A stretch of 64,000 nt of DNA from Uloborus plumipes (GCA_038373865.1 JAXGGA010001706.1:1-64000); one strand, 5' to 3'; positions 50,148 through 63,082 are shown, counted from the first letter of the stretch. Translations and numbers: made by a program. The notes: a model not told the origin generated them from the sequence alone.

Positions 50148-50786
50148 GTGAGTTTTTCAATACATGCCTTGAATTTCTGCTTAATGCCATATTTGTAACC
50201 CATGGACCGAGCCTCAGAGACTCTTCATAGTTTGTCAAGTGATCCTGAAAAGTGTGAAAGTATGCTGATTGGTTCTTCACGTCTTGTTCACGTTAGAACC
50301 ACTTTTGCAGGATAGGCAACTTGTCCGACATTTTGGCTCCTTGCGAGCATTGGATACATCTTTGTTTAGAGCATTTGTAAATATGTTGCTATAGTCGCTG
50401 ATGGTTGTTGTGTCTTACAGATAACTGATGAGAAATTGAGTAAAATGCCACTTTGAGCAAATCTGCCAAGTTAACTGAGTTTTTAAACAATAGTTGTTTA
50501 CCGAGAAATGTTCCCTGTGGACAACTGCATGTTCACACCTCGCTTGTTTTAAGTTTTTACTATTGAAATCTTATCCTTGCATACATCAAACATCAATCAG
50601 ACTTGAACTTCACGTCTGCTGTTTAGATGCCAATTTTCTTCAACGCGAATTTAGCACACATACTAGTAGTGCCACACGTTCTTATATGGAACCGAAATAT
50701 CGGATGAGTCTGCTCCCCTAATATTGTGGCCTAATTTAAGCTATTAGTTTCTGTGCCACCAACTCTGCCGGCTTGCGTTGTTTAGC
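50148..50786. other. Start of the intron downstream of the cadherin exon
   Basis: The stretch follows the GTGAGT donor. No further exon is seen; short open frames carry no cadherin motif. Confidence 0.55.
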
Positions 50787-50957
50787 CAAGCCCGTCATTT
50801 AGTGGGGTCAATTGACCCATCCCTGGCTTTGAGAAATCAATGTGTTCACACGAAAATAGTCGTGGGTTTGCTTTTTTTTTTTTTGAAATTTTCATTGGAC
50901 TTTCCCCCTTTGATACCCCCCCCCCCACCCCCAGAAAAACTTGAAATGACTGGCCTG
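50787..50957 (+). mobile_element. hAT-type MITE, copy 3 of a three-copy family
   Basis: This 171-bp element lies between perfect 8-bp repeats TGTTTAGC (50779-50786 and 50958-50965). The left end CAAGCCCGTCATTT has one change from the family CAG start, and the right end is GAAATGACTGGCCTG. The body shares GGCTTTGAGAAATCAATGT with copy 2 and carries a 13-base C run. Its orientation is the same as copy 2. It sits inside the putative cadherin intron. Confidence 0.85.
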
Positions 50958-50965
50958 TGTTTAGC

Positions 50966-53900
50966 TTTTCACATTGTATTGTTATAATATAGACAAGAAA
51001 GGATCTGAGAAATTTTGGGCGATATCCCATCTTACCTTGAGTTTAAGCACCCCTCACCCTTAGCCTGCATCAAGAATAGGCATGTGGCAGTTATCATTTA
51101 GTTAAAGTCGAATCTTTTCAAGAGATAATCCTAATGTGTCGGGTTACCCCCACTGGCACAGCTAATTGTTTATTAGTGTCTCAGCGGCTTATTTTGCTGT
51201 TCAGTCCGTTCCTGATGGTCGTTACTTATGGCTTTGGCGTAATCGATGGATTACTAACTGAGTTTAATGAAGTGCTTCGGTAGAATGTTTCTTCGCTAAC
51301 CATAAATATTTTAATGATCACCAGAATCTTACGTGCTGTGTTGCTGATGGATACACAGCATCACCTTTTGCTAAAGCATGCTATTGACAATGAACTGCTG
51401 CATAAGCGCAACTCTATAATGCGCCGTTAAGGGCTAATCACCTACCCAACTTGCGCCCTTTCGTAGGTTGGACAAAATATCGCATTTCTAATTGCTTCAT
51501 TACGAAGGAAGTAGACAATGATGAAATATTTCGTGTTTCTGTTGCAGGAAGCTATTACATGATTCCTATTGCTCTAGTTGCGATTTTGATGGGGTATCTT
51601 TCGCTTATTTCTTTTATTAACCCATTAGCGAACAAATTATTTTTAAATGATAATTTTTGAAAAATCTTTTAAAATTACGTTTTATTCACAAATAGAGCAA
51701 AGGTAAGGTTTTACTCAATTACAGTATTTTGTAGTTTAAATAACGGATGATTTATATATAAATAGCTGGACGTTCCTAGTAGTAAAAAAGTAGTTAACTT
51801 TCCTCTGATCTTATCTTTGAAGACACTAATTTTGTAAATTAAGAATAAAGTTTTTGTAGCAACTAAAGAAAAGTATAATATACTTCACGAAAAAACCGTT
51901 GGACCCATAATTGAAAACTGCACTATGAATCTGCAACATGACAAACTTTAGACGTTACCTGCTGGACTAGCTGGACTGACCGGGAAAAGAAAGGTTCAAA
52001 AGTTTTTTAGGGGTGTCACCACATGGGTAAGGAAACCTGACAAAAATAATAAGAAATGATAAAAAAGTATCGTTTTCAGTGAGGGCTCTGAGAAGAGGCG
52101 ATCTGAAAATAGATCACTGGGCGGTAATGGGTCAAGCCCGGAGTGATGAGCAGGCTTTCGCGGACTGATCCTGTTAGATATTTTTTCCGGCCACCTCCTA
52201 CGCGCTTTTGCGCATGCCTCAGATCTACTAATTTTGTCACAATAGGAGTGATTAGAGAGATAAGGAATGTGAGGAGATTTTGCTTTGTTTTTAGTGTTTT
52301 TCGTTGGGTTCGTTTATTTGATGCGTTGGTTTGCGTATATGTATTTTTTTTTCTTTTTAATTTATTCCCCTTTCTTATCAGTTCTAGAAAAATCAAATAA
52401 TATCGGACTTATTGTAATAGCATTTTTTAACAAACCTGTCACCCTTTTTTAAAATAGAATCGTTCAACGGTGCTAGGCGTGCCTTACGAGGTAGGACAGT
52501 ATCTAACTTCTTTTTCCAGTTCTTGAATAATTTTTTTTTCTTACTGCTCAGTGGCTTCTATGCCTCAGAAGTTTGTTATTTTTGACGTGTTATTTAATAA
52601 ATATACTACTAAATAATATCTAAAGAATATTTCATTCCTTTCTCTTTTCTCCCCAACAAACTGAAATGTTTGCATGTAGATGTAAAGCACGGAACATTTT
52701 TACAGCATTTTTAACGAAGTCCGTGTTTATAAACGCCATGTAGCCACACATGGTTTTCCCCTGACTTGTGAACTGTTAAATTATAATTGGAACATTGGAA
52801 GGTATAGTTTTTAAAAATTATAAATTTTATCATATCTAATTCAATCGCTTACTTTTACATTTGTAAAGAACGTGAATTTTATCTTTTATTCAGAGTTACA
52901 TACATACTGACAAACCCACAATTGAAACTAATAAAAGCGTATTAAAAAGCGAGCAGCTGACGATATAACTTTAAAACATCAACTGCTAAATTAATTACGA
53001 ATTTGCAGTGTAAATTTCGATTTTCATTCTCCTACCATGTTTTTATTTATTTGTTTATTCCAATTCAACTTTCAGTTACAAAACTGCTGCTTTCACTAGG
53101 CAAAAAATAAAAGTTCAGAGTAATGGTTTACTGTTGAAGTGTAACTGTTTTCTAAAACTTCATGCATTTGAAGCACATTTTGTTTATTTTTCAGTTAGGG
53201 CATGCAATTTCTCATTCATGCTGTCATGCTTTCCCGTTACCATTTCTAATCGTTAGGTTTGTTTTCCTTAACCTGGCTCCTCATTGGCTTCAGACCAACA
53301 TTTCTCCTCATTTTGTTTGTAACTTAAAAAGTTGTTTTCCCAATTTTTTCTCCATATACAGAGTTTTAAGTTCTGCGGCATTCAATTCATCAACGTCAAT
53401 CTGTAATTTTGTTTCTTGACGTGTCCTGTAAGCTGCGCCTGTCGGACTTTGGTCATTTTTCTTGATAAAAGAGAGAAAAATACTCTTTTTTTTTTTTCTG
53501 TGAAGAAAAATGTTTGGAACATTTTGTAAAATAGTATGTGCCGTAAGTGGATGATGTATTGCAAATCTATGAGAGATTTTAAATGCGTTTCTAGTCTCAA
53601 CTCTATATAACTCGTATTTATGTTTTTCCCCCCTGCTATTTGTAGTATTCATGACGGACGGGGACGGTAATCCCCCCCTCCCTCTTTCATCAAAAGGACT
53701 ACGATTAAAGAAAATATTTAGATTCGGCTTCTATTTTCTTTAAATATCGCTGCATAAAGAAAAATACTTTGACATTCTTTATTCCTGCTGATTCTTACGT
53801 AAATGGCCTCTTGAATACGAATATGACTTCTGTGTTTGCTCATCTACCATCCTTTTCTGGACACACCTTTCCTTCGTTTTTTAGTTTTCGATCATTTCTT

Positions 53901-54436
53901 GTCAATGATTTTGGATTGGAGGGAGAAGGGAGCATCATGTTTACAGCTTTATTTCATCTAAAAGGTTAGATAAGTGAAAAAAAAATCAACAATTTAAACT
54001 TTTTCAACAGTGGGGGGGGAGGAGGCGCAAGATGATTTTCTCCCCTAAAATGTAAAAACAGATCATTGAAACCAACCTGTTTTTCCATGTTTGCTTCACA
54101 AATTTTTGAAAAAAAAATTATTGTAAAGGCCTGAGTCTGTATCGTTCGTGTAAGTGCCGTATCCAAATGCTGTAATCATAAAAATAAAATTTAGAAGATA
54201 TATAATCTTGACAGTATTGCATCTTGAGTGTGAGCCGCTCTGCAGAATCTCAAATCTTCAGTGAAGAATTTTTTTTTTTACAAGTTATATTTATGCAATT
54301 TAGGGTAGACTCATCAGTGAATGAACACTTAAACGAAATTTCATTTTCAAAAATTGTAGCGTTTTCAACATTAGCTGATATGTGCAGGTATTTGAAATTT
54401 AAAAAAAATGCTATACCATTTTTACTTTCTTCTATA
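50966..54436. other. AT-rich noncoding DNA, probably intronic
   Basis: No exon is recognised. A GC-richer patch at about 51900-52280 contains GGGCGGTAATGGGTCAAGCC and may be an old repeat. T runs occur near 53487-53497, and a G run at 54012-54019. Confidence 0.45.
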
Positions 54437-55350
54437 TCTATTATATAGAAGAAAGTATTGGTTTCGTGAAAATTTTCGAATGTCGAATTTTGACGGATTT
54501 GCACATTTTGAGGTGCGCTGAGTCCATTTCGACCATTTTTGGAAAATGTCTGTCTGTGTGTCTGTGTGTGTGTGAGTCTGTATGTGTGTGACCAGTTTTT
54601 GTGGCCGCGGTAGAGCAAAAACTACTGCATGAAATCGAACAAAAATTTTTTCACATATGTACCACCATGTGAACTGGTGCACCTGACTTTGTTTAGCGAA
54701 TTCCTCCAAGGGGGGTGGAGCAATCGCACGTGTTCTGCGCGTGGGTGATTGCTATATCTCAGGAAGTTACGGGCGGAATCAAACGAAAATTGGTCCATAG
54801 GTAGACCCTACCAAGTACAGGTGTTGATTCAATTTGTGTGTCAGTATCTCAAAGGGGGGTGGAACAATCAAAAGTGCTTTTTTTGTCGTTGCACCTACTG
54901 TATCTCGAGAAATATTGCTGAGATTTGAATGAAATTTGGAATAACACTAACCCAATAAGGAAGCAAGCATCGAATAAATTTTGGCTCCAATCGCCCCAGG
55001 GGGAGGGTGGGGTGATTTTTGCGCTTAGTCAACAATGCGAAAAATCAATTCATTAAAAAATCGCTTTAACGCTATTTAATTATCAAAACAGCTGAAAACT
55101 TTCAATGATTTGAAATTTTTAACTGTTGCCAATTTCTTTTTACTAACAAATAAAATGTTTGCAATTAATCTAAACAAGGCTTTTGCAATGATTTCCAATT
55201 TCGCTCATTGATTCTGCAATTGCAGGGTTATTACGATAATTGGGAAATTGGAGCTGTTTCCAATTATTCGGGCGAGTACGTATTTTATTTTGTAACTAGA
55301 ATTCATAAGATAGATATAGAAGAAAGTTTCGTGACGGCCACGACAGCTAG
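54437..55350 (+). mobile_element. Helitron-like non-autonomous element
   Basis: The right end has a small hairpin, TCGTG-ACGGC-CACGA (55328-55342), followed by CAGCTAG and then T, the CTRR|T arrangement of Helitron 3' ends. The left end is taken as the TC at 54437, which follows an A; 14-base arms ACTTTCTTCTATAT and ATATAGAAGAAAGT form a palindrome across it (54424-54456). ATATAGAAGAAAGT recurs just before the right hairpin. The body has a GT-rich run and several GGGGGTGGAGCAATC-like phrases. I recall related repeats from other arthropod genomes. Rep/helicase coding is absent. The left boundary is less certain than the right. Confidence 0.6.
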
Positions 55351-58300
55351 TTTGGTTTTTGTATCAGGTTTTTTGGGGATTGAAAAGCAAGATAGTGCCC
55401 CGACCCAGTGAATGAACAGCCCAACCAGTAGAGTGTATAAGTAAATATGACTTATACAGTAAATTTCTTCATTGAAAATCTGCAATGCGACTTGCATGTG
55501 AAGTGCTGCACTTTGAAGATTTTTTTCCAACTTTTGAACATATTTTCAGATGTGGAGTTGACACGATAAACCTCCGATTCTCTGATTTTACACACACATG
55601 CACACACACAAAATGGAAAAAAAAAAGGGGGGGGGCGATCGTGCTTGATGATCTTTTTTTGTTAAAAATAGTTTAAGGGAGAATATACTTTAAGTTTCTG
55701 TCCCAGCAACGAAGTTTTCTCTTTTATGATTATCCAGAAAACATACACTGTGTGTGTGCTCTTTGTAAAACTATTTACATTCTTGGGAGCTATTTTTTCA
55801 CAACTTTTTTAAAAGAGCTTTTGAAATCCTATTAATTTGTTCATCTTTCTATTGCATGCGAACGAAACACTAAAAAAAAGTCTCTTTTTCTGTGTATTTT
55901 TTATAGAATTCTACTTTTCCCTCGGATTTTTTAAAACCTTTATTTCTTGCTTTTTTTACAAACGATAAAAAACGGCGAAAAAAATCGGAAAAAGCATTTT
56001 TTTGACGTTTGATGTATAGGTCTGAATTTAAAAACTTTCATTTGGAAAATGGTAAATGGTTTTCGTCTTTCATCTTGTTTGCTAAGTGTTTCGAAAATTG
56101 ACTTACCCAAAGAATTCGAGGCAGGAAATTAAATGAATGTTTTCTTGAGAAGGAGAAAAAGTTTGCGAATTTTCGATTTAAATCTATAGCCGGATTTCAT
56201 TCATGTACATTTCGTTTGTTTGTTGATTTTAGAGTAATTTAATTTGCGAAATGATAAACTCGAAAATGCAGCGAGTTCTAATCAAATTGGGGACATTTCA
56301 ATGTGAGTTGAACGGAGTTTGCATAATTTATTATTTTAATGTTTTTTATTTTTTGTGTATTTCCGTTATTTGTTTTATCCGTTGTATTTAGATGCATCGT
56401 TTAACGTGTGCTTAATCGAAGCTCAAGATTTTTTTTCAGCTTTTACAAACTAAGAAATTATTTTATGTTGAACGTTTTAAAAGACAGAGAATGATTATAT
56501 TTTCTTCATTTTATGAATTTTTTAAAATGGAGTTTACGAAAGCTTGCAAAAGACAGTCTGTAAAAAATGTAAGGTGCCGTACTAGTGAAATATTTTAAGT
56601 AACTTATAATTTCAAATAAGTAATACATGAAAGCTCACAGTATAATTTTTTACATGAAAAGTAAAGATTCATGTTCTTCATATATATTCACGAACAAAAA
56701 AAAGTCCTTTAAGCACCTAAGCATTTGTTATGTTCGTGAAGATAAGTCATTCTGTATTAGGAGTGAAATCAAAATAAAATCATAAACAAATAATATAAGT
56801 AAAATATAATTGACTTTCTTTAGCTTATTTTAATTTTGACGAAATATTTTGTCAAAGTCGATGATTTTTAAGACTTATTAGCGAAATTTGATTAAATAGA
56901 TTAAAATTTTAAGTGCGCTGGATTTGATATTAATAACTGATAAAATATGCTATCAATGAGCACCAACTTTTTTTTTCTTAATTTGTTCATTTTAATATTT
57001 TGTTGTGAAATTAGATCAGCAAAGATTTTGAATGATTTTATAATCCCCAATTATTTTTACGAGTCATTAGTTCCAACAATTCCTTTTTGCTACACATTCA
57101 TTTACAAGACATTCATAATTCACGCACATCTAACTACTGGCACAATAATAAGCATTTAAACACATATTTAACGGAAAACTGAGATTTTCTCTCCCCGGGT
57201 GTTCACTCACGATGGTACTCTTAATTTGTTCTTGGCTCGCTAAACTTGGCGACGCTCGAAAGCAAGGGTCTTACAGTATTGAGGATTAACGAGAAGAGTT
57301 GGCTGTATAAATATAAAAGCAAAACCAAATTCTTCATTTAAAAATTAATGGAGATAAATTTAATATATAAAAATGACGATAAAAATATGCGAGTTTGCCC
57401 CTATGCAAATCGATTTACTTTCAATCTTGCCAAATTTGGCGCAGAGGTCCTTTGATGCTCAGGAATTCACATGAGTGGGAGGAGGGGAATACCTCATACA
57501 AATACAAATTACGTTGAATTTTTGCCAATTGGCCACTAAGTTTCTTTGATATTCTGGAATTCTTATTGAGGTGTTTCGCTAGAAAACCTGTGAAGCAGTA
57601 TGTTTACCCATGTTGGTAACAATGACTAAATTTTTGGAATAAAAGAAAATCCAAAAAGTCTAAATTTAAATTTTGGGCTTCAAAATGTGTTTTACACGTT
57701 GACTCGAAATTTTATAATTTTCTTTTTCCTCTATAACTTGACGCAACTTTTCATTTTCGGGATAGACGCTCAACGCAGCTAGTAATCAGTAAGAATATAT
57801 TTATGAAGTTTTCTGAGGGACATTCTGATGTTTTGATCATAAGCCTGCCAATACACTTGCGAATATTTTATGCCATTACTCCTACTCAGGTGTCTGATAA
57901 ATTGAATGGCTTGGAAGATGAATGCATTATGTGACAAAACAGAAATTGCGAGTAATTAAAGTTCAAAGTTTTATTGTTGCAGTTGTTGAACCTTTTTTGT
58001 TTTCTGGTTTTGTCGTTAGCGTGCGTATGAAATTGGTCTAACGACATCTGTACTTTTTGATGTACCAAGTTTTATTTGTTTACCTGTATCCATTGCTTAC
58101 CATTGTTCATAGTGTTTATTTTTTTAAATGTAACATAGCCCCTTCATCGTCCAAGCCCTTCGATTATCACTTCATCTTCAATGCTAACTATTCAAGGCTG
58201 AACCGCTAACGATTAAAACCCTTTCGTTGAAACTTCTTACGAATCTTTCCCGAAACGTTCATCTGGTCTTCATCGATTCCACCGTTGGGGCAACAGCATC

Positions 58301-61287
58301 GATTACCACTCATATCGATATAACGCGGTCGGCTCTGTGCATTCTTTATGCATAATTTCATTTCGGTCCCCGTTGCTTATCCATAATTCATTGGTAGTTC
58401 TTGTCCTCGAGAAAAAGTGTGTATTTTCAAAATAATGATTTTATTTATTTATTTTATTTATTTATCTTTTTAACTTTATAACGAGTTTTTCATATTCTTT
58501 CCCCGCAACCATTTCAATACGATGGAATTCAATTCCTAGCTTGAAACTTTTATGAACATGATGGAATATTTTACGAATGCCTTCTCCTTCTTTTTACCAT
58601 TTTGATTTAGGAAACATATTTTATTCGTCGAGGTTTTTTTTTTTTATGTAATCAATGCATTTTCTTGTCTGCATCTATGATTTGGTTCAATGTTTTGCAT
58701 ATTTCTTTCGAGAAAGTAATAAAAAAGATTTTTTTAAATAATATTCTGCATTTCAAGTATCTAAAATGGCAAATCTTTATCCATCGTCATAAACCCTCGT
58801 TTTGTTTGCTTTCATAAAAGTAATGTATATGACTTTGATTACAAAGCGTCCAACCTTGGACCAGCTTATTTCTGCTTAAGAAGAATGAGAGGGAATGCTC
58901 ATAGTGGCACAAAGCCAATAAATATCGCAGTATGATGCATTTGAGTACACGATCTTAATAAATTCAAAAACGGATCTTAAATAAATGAAGAAATAACTAG
59001 GATTTTTTAAAAAACCTTTGCTTTAACTTATTAAAAATTTCAAATTAAATGCGAAAAATTTTTGCTCGCTCTGTTTTTTTTTCCTTTCACCCCCCTCCCC
59101 CCTTCGTTCAAACTATTGTTCTCAACAAGTTAACAAATTTAAGTCTTGAAAACGAAGAAATAGCGTAATTTCCATTCGTACTTTTATGCATCTCTTTCAG
59201 TTGTGCTTCGATTTATGAATATAACATTTTAATAAGATTGTAAACAGTACTTGTGTGTGTAGCACTAAAAAGTAAATGCAGTCTTCACTTTTTAAAATTG
59301 TATAGTTATTTAAGATAAGCTCTTTTTTTATTATAAAACTTATTTTTTTTTTCATTTTTTTCTGCTCTTTATTTAAGCTGGACATTACTTTATTTACAAT
59401 AAATTGCAGTTCACTATATTATTTATGTACCTCACTTATACGCACTTTTTTTTTGGGGGGGGGGGTAGTTCTTTTCACCAACGTATAATTGAGAGATTAC
59501 TGTGTATTGTATATTGCTATTTTTTATCAGAATACTTTGACTGTAATTCGTTTTTCCAATAGATTTTTTTTTTGCGAATGGTTATTTTTCAATATTTACA
59601 TGTTTTCTTTTTTTTCCTTTTTAGTTTCCCTTAAGGGGAAAAAGTACCTTGATTTTCAAAATTATTTTACTTGTATTGAAAGAAAAAAAACCCTCTTCAA
59701 AAAGAATTGTCGTTATTATTTATTAGAAAAGAAATCGAAGAAATTTTCAGAAACGCACTTGAGAGTAATAGTTTATAAATAGAGAAGTACAATTTTGCAA
59801 TGTAGACTTTTTTCATACATTGGGTGTAGTTTTTTCGTTTTGCTTAGATTCATAACTGAACTAATGATTTCATAGCTACATTTCGTTGCTATATTGTAAC
59901 TGATTGTGTGTGTTTTCTTTTCTCGCTTCATTTCCATCATTCTACTATACAAGAGTTTCATTTGTAAACGGTCATTTGCTCTTAGAATTTTGGCTACTTC
60001 ACTTCCAGTCCAAATGATTGTAAGTCGCGCTTACAAAATTTGATATAACGAATCAAAATTTGATGTTTCGCAGCATCTTCGAAAAACAATTATCAATCGC
60101 GAACTCATATCCGCATGTCTTAATCGATATTAAGTGGATCTCGTCCTATCGATCTCGGCCCCAGATAGAATGAATCCGGCTGCGCCTAGAATTAAATAAA
60201 AGAACACAAGGAGAAAGCCGTATGAATAAACATGAACCGGGTAAAGAGCAAACTGTATTGGAAATCGAATTTAAAATTCGCCGTTCTCTTACAATAATGA
60301 GGAAGAATACGGGAGCCCAGTGCGAGCGTTTATTGAAAATGAGCCTCTTTGGAACTGATTTGGGGCACATAAAGAAGCAAAGATTGCCCGAAATGCTTTT
60401 TCGAGATGATCGTTTTATTTTACCGGTTGTGTAAAAAATGTTTAAGCTGGGCATTTAATCGATGGCGGAGAAATAAAATTGATTGAAGCTGGAAAGATAA
60501 AAGTTACGTGAAAATGCATTGTTGCAAATGTATCCTTGGAATCCCCCACCTCTTCCCCTCATTGTTCCTTTTTTTTTTTTTTTTTGAAAAAAGTTAAAGA
60601 TAACAGAACTTTTGTGTTATATTATTCCTTGCTTGCAGTCACAGTTATCTTTTGCTTTTTTAACTGTAGCTTGATTTCGATGATATTTGTTTTCAAGGAG
60701 CTCTGTGAATGGAGAAATGGTTCAGCTTTTTTCCATGAAAAATTTTATCAAAGCAAAGAAAATGGGGAATTCTGAAAAAAGTGATTCATTTTGGTTGGAA
60801 AATCTCTTTATGAAAATAAAACATTTTTCGAAATTGATCAAAGAAAAAGAGATCGATAAAATAGAAAATAAATTTCATTTGTCTTTATTCAAACATACTT
60901 TTGGAAGAATAATGTAAGTTGTGGGATGTTATTGTTTTTATGCATACATGGAGGGACAAATTTGTTCGAATTCAGCTCTCTTCTAATCTTTTCCCCTCAA
61001 TTTTCTCTCTTCAATTTCACTTTTTTACTTGCCAAATTGAACATTTGCTATTTTTTAAAGTCAATAACCAATGTTTCATGGGGGGAGGGAAGTCATTCTG
61101 CAAATATCTAAATAGTGGGGATGTTTTAAAAAATATTTAAGCGTACATTATCGCCTTTTATGCATATCAGATTGTTGAAATCTAGAAATATTATTTTTCC
61201 TACATTCCGCCTCTTTCTTACCCCCTCCCCCGCCAGTTAATCGCTTCTCCTGCTACTGCTTCAATCCGCCTCAGTTAACGGAAATCA
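55351..61287. other. AT-rich noncoding DNA, probably intronic
   Basis: No exon is recognised. G runs occur at 55627-55635 and 59455-59465, and there are many T runs. Islands of balanced composition at about 58140-58410 and 60100-60480 are candidates for conserved or regulatory sequence, on composition alone. Confidence 0.45.
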
Positions 61288-62281
61288 TCTACTTATATTA
61301 AAAACTGAGTATCTTTCTAACTATCTTTCTTTCTATCTTTCTAACTATCTTTCTATGTCACGCTTCTTTCTCCTGAACGCCAATGACCTGAAAGTCGAAC
61401 CAGGTACCGATAGATAGGTAATTTTTCAGGCTTCATTAGTTTCAATTGATATAAATATACGATTTTAATTAGCGAAGATATCAATTAATAAGTAGTCAAG
61501 TTTGAAGCGATTAAGCCTAATAAATGATTAAATATGAAATCCATTCTTGCAAACCGTCGTTGCTATGAAACAGTATAATAACAATGATAATGAGAATTTT
61601 GAATGAAGGCTTAACTAAATCAAACACGAAACTCACGTAGGCGGGCCACTTACGTAGAATTTTTATCGCTAGCTACTGGTAATATTTTGAAACATTCATT
61701 TGTTGAAGAGCCATCTACTTATATTAAAAACTGAGTGTCTATGGCAGGAATTCAAGTGAAACAAGGACGATCGCAACTCACCAATGCAATCGCAAATTCC
61801 CAAATTTGGATACGTTGCAATCGCTACGAGATGCGATTCTAATGTAATTCTATTTCCAGTAGCGATTGTAATTTGCGATCGCCTCGAAGCGATTGCAATG
61901 GGGTTTCACTTGAATTCGGCCCTATGTCTGCTTTTTTCCTTTGAGCGAGCTGAACTTACTGAAACTTTCCTCACCATCTTGAAGACGTGAAGCATCTCAA
62001 TAATTCGAATGATTTTTTTTATATAGGAAAAAAGTAAAGGAGTGAAGCGCCTGTAAGCGAGCCGCCTTGGCGGGGAGTAGTTTCTTTAAATTTTTTTCTC
62101 ACTACTTTCAGGGCACGAAGTGCCCGTGCAACGCCGGGCCACGTGCGTGGTATGTCTTGAAAACGAATGAACATTAAATTATATCAAATAATATAACTTC
62201 AGAATGAGGTAAAAGTTAGAGAGGGGGGACGTTATGCATCAACATGCCGCAGGAAGCTAATCTAGCTGCCCTGGCAGCTAG
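61288..62281 (+). mobile_element. Non-autonomous Helitron, copy A of a tandem pair
   Basis: The 994-bp element begins TCTACTTATATTAAAAACTG after an A (61287) and ends in the palindrome CTAGCTGCCCTGGCAGCTAG (62262-62281), whose last four bases are the CTAG end. A second copy of the same 5' terminus lies inside at 61714, so the unit is composite: a 426-bp 5' part lacking a 3' end, followed by a complete inner element (61714-62281). A GGGCAC-GAA-GTGCCC hairpin is at 62111-62125. There is no coding capacity. A MITE is inserted at 61743-61921. Copy B follows with no spacer. Confidence 0.75.
61743..61921. mobile_element. MITE nested in Helitron copy A
   Basis: The 179-bp insertion is absent from the matching place in copy B. 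It is flanked by CTAT on both sides (61739-61742 and 61922-61925), and the uninterrupted site in copy B has a single CTAT. Its ends include a perfect 15-bp inverted repeat, GAATTCAAGTGAAAC and its complement, with looser similarity outside it. The inside repeats GCAATCGC/GCGATT-type motifs in both orientations. A TA-containing target suggests the Tc1/mariner or pogo group, but the class is not settled. Confidence 0.8.
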
Positions 62282-63082
62282 TCTACTTATATTAAAAACT
62301 GAGTATCTTTCTAACTATCTTTCTTTCTAACTATCTTTCTATGTCACGCTTCTTTCTCCTGAACGCCAATGACCTGAAAGTCGAACCAGGTACCGATCGA
62401 TAGGTAATTTTTCAAGCTTCATTAGTTTCAATTGATATAATTATACGATTTTAATTAGCGAAGATATCAATTAATAAGTAGTCAAATTTAAAGCGATTAA
62501 GCCTAATAAATGATTAAATATGAAATCCATTCTTGCAAACCGTCGTTGCTATGAAACAGTATAATAACAATGATAATGAGAATTTTGAATGAAGGCTTAA
62601 CTAAATCAAACACGAAACTCATAAGCGGGCCACTTACGTAGAATTTTTATCGCTAGCTACTGGTAATATTTTGAAACATTTATTTGTTGAAGAGCCATCT
62701 ACTTATATTAAAAACTGAGTATCTATGTCTGCTTTTTTCCTTTGAGCGAGCTGAACTTACTGAAACTTTCCTCACCATCTTGAAGGCGTGAAGCATCTCA
62801 ATAATTCAAATGATTTTTTTTATATAGGAAAAAAGTAAAGGCGTGAAGCGCCTGTAAGCGAGCAGTGTTAGCGGGGAGTAGTTTATTTAATTTTTTTTCT
62901 CACTACTTTCAGGGCACGAAGTGCTCGTGCAACGCCGGGTCACGTGCGTGGTATGTCTTGAAATCGAATGAACATTAAATTATATCAAATAATATAACTT
63001 CAGAATGAGGTAAAAGTTAGAGAGGGGGGAACTTATGCATCAACATGCCGCAGGAAGCTAATCTAGCTGCCCTGGCAGCTAG
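62282..63082 (+). mobile_element. Non-autonomous Helitron, copy B of a tandem pair
   Basis: The 801-bp copy begins TCTACTTATATT directly after the CTAG of copy A and ends with the same CTAGCTGCC-CT-GGCAGCTAG palindrome (63063-63082), followed by T (63083). An inner 5' terminus lies at 62698. It is nearly identical to copy A apart from the MITE, a few substitutions and small indels. The outer neighbours of the pair, A at 61287 and T at 63083, fit the A|T insertion site of Helitrons. Confidence 0.75.

Noticed and set aside
55208..55411. Open frame with GYYDNWEIGAVSNYSG after an apparent TTGCAG acceptor
   Set aside because: It lies inside the Helitron-like element at 54437-55350, has no GT donor at a sensible place and no cadherin motif.
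61310..61360. CTTT/CTAA microsatellite as an independent repeat
   Set aside because: It is part of the Helitron body and recurs at the same place in copy B.
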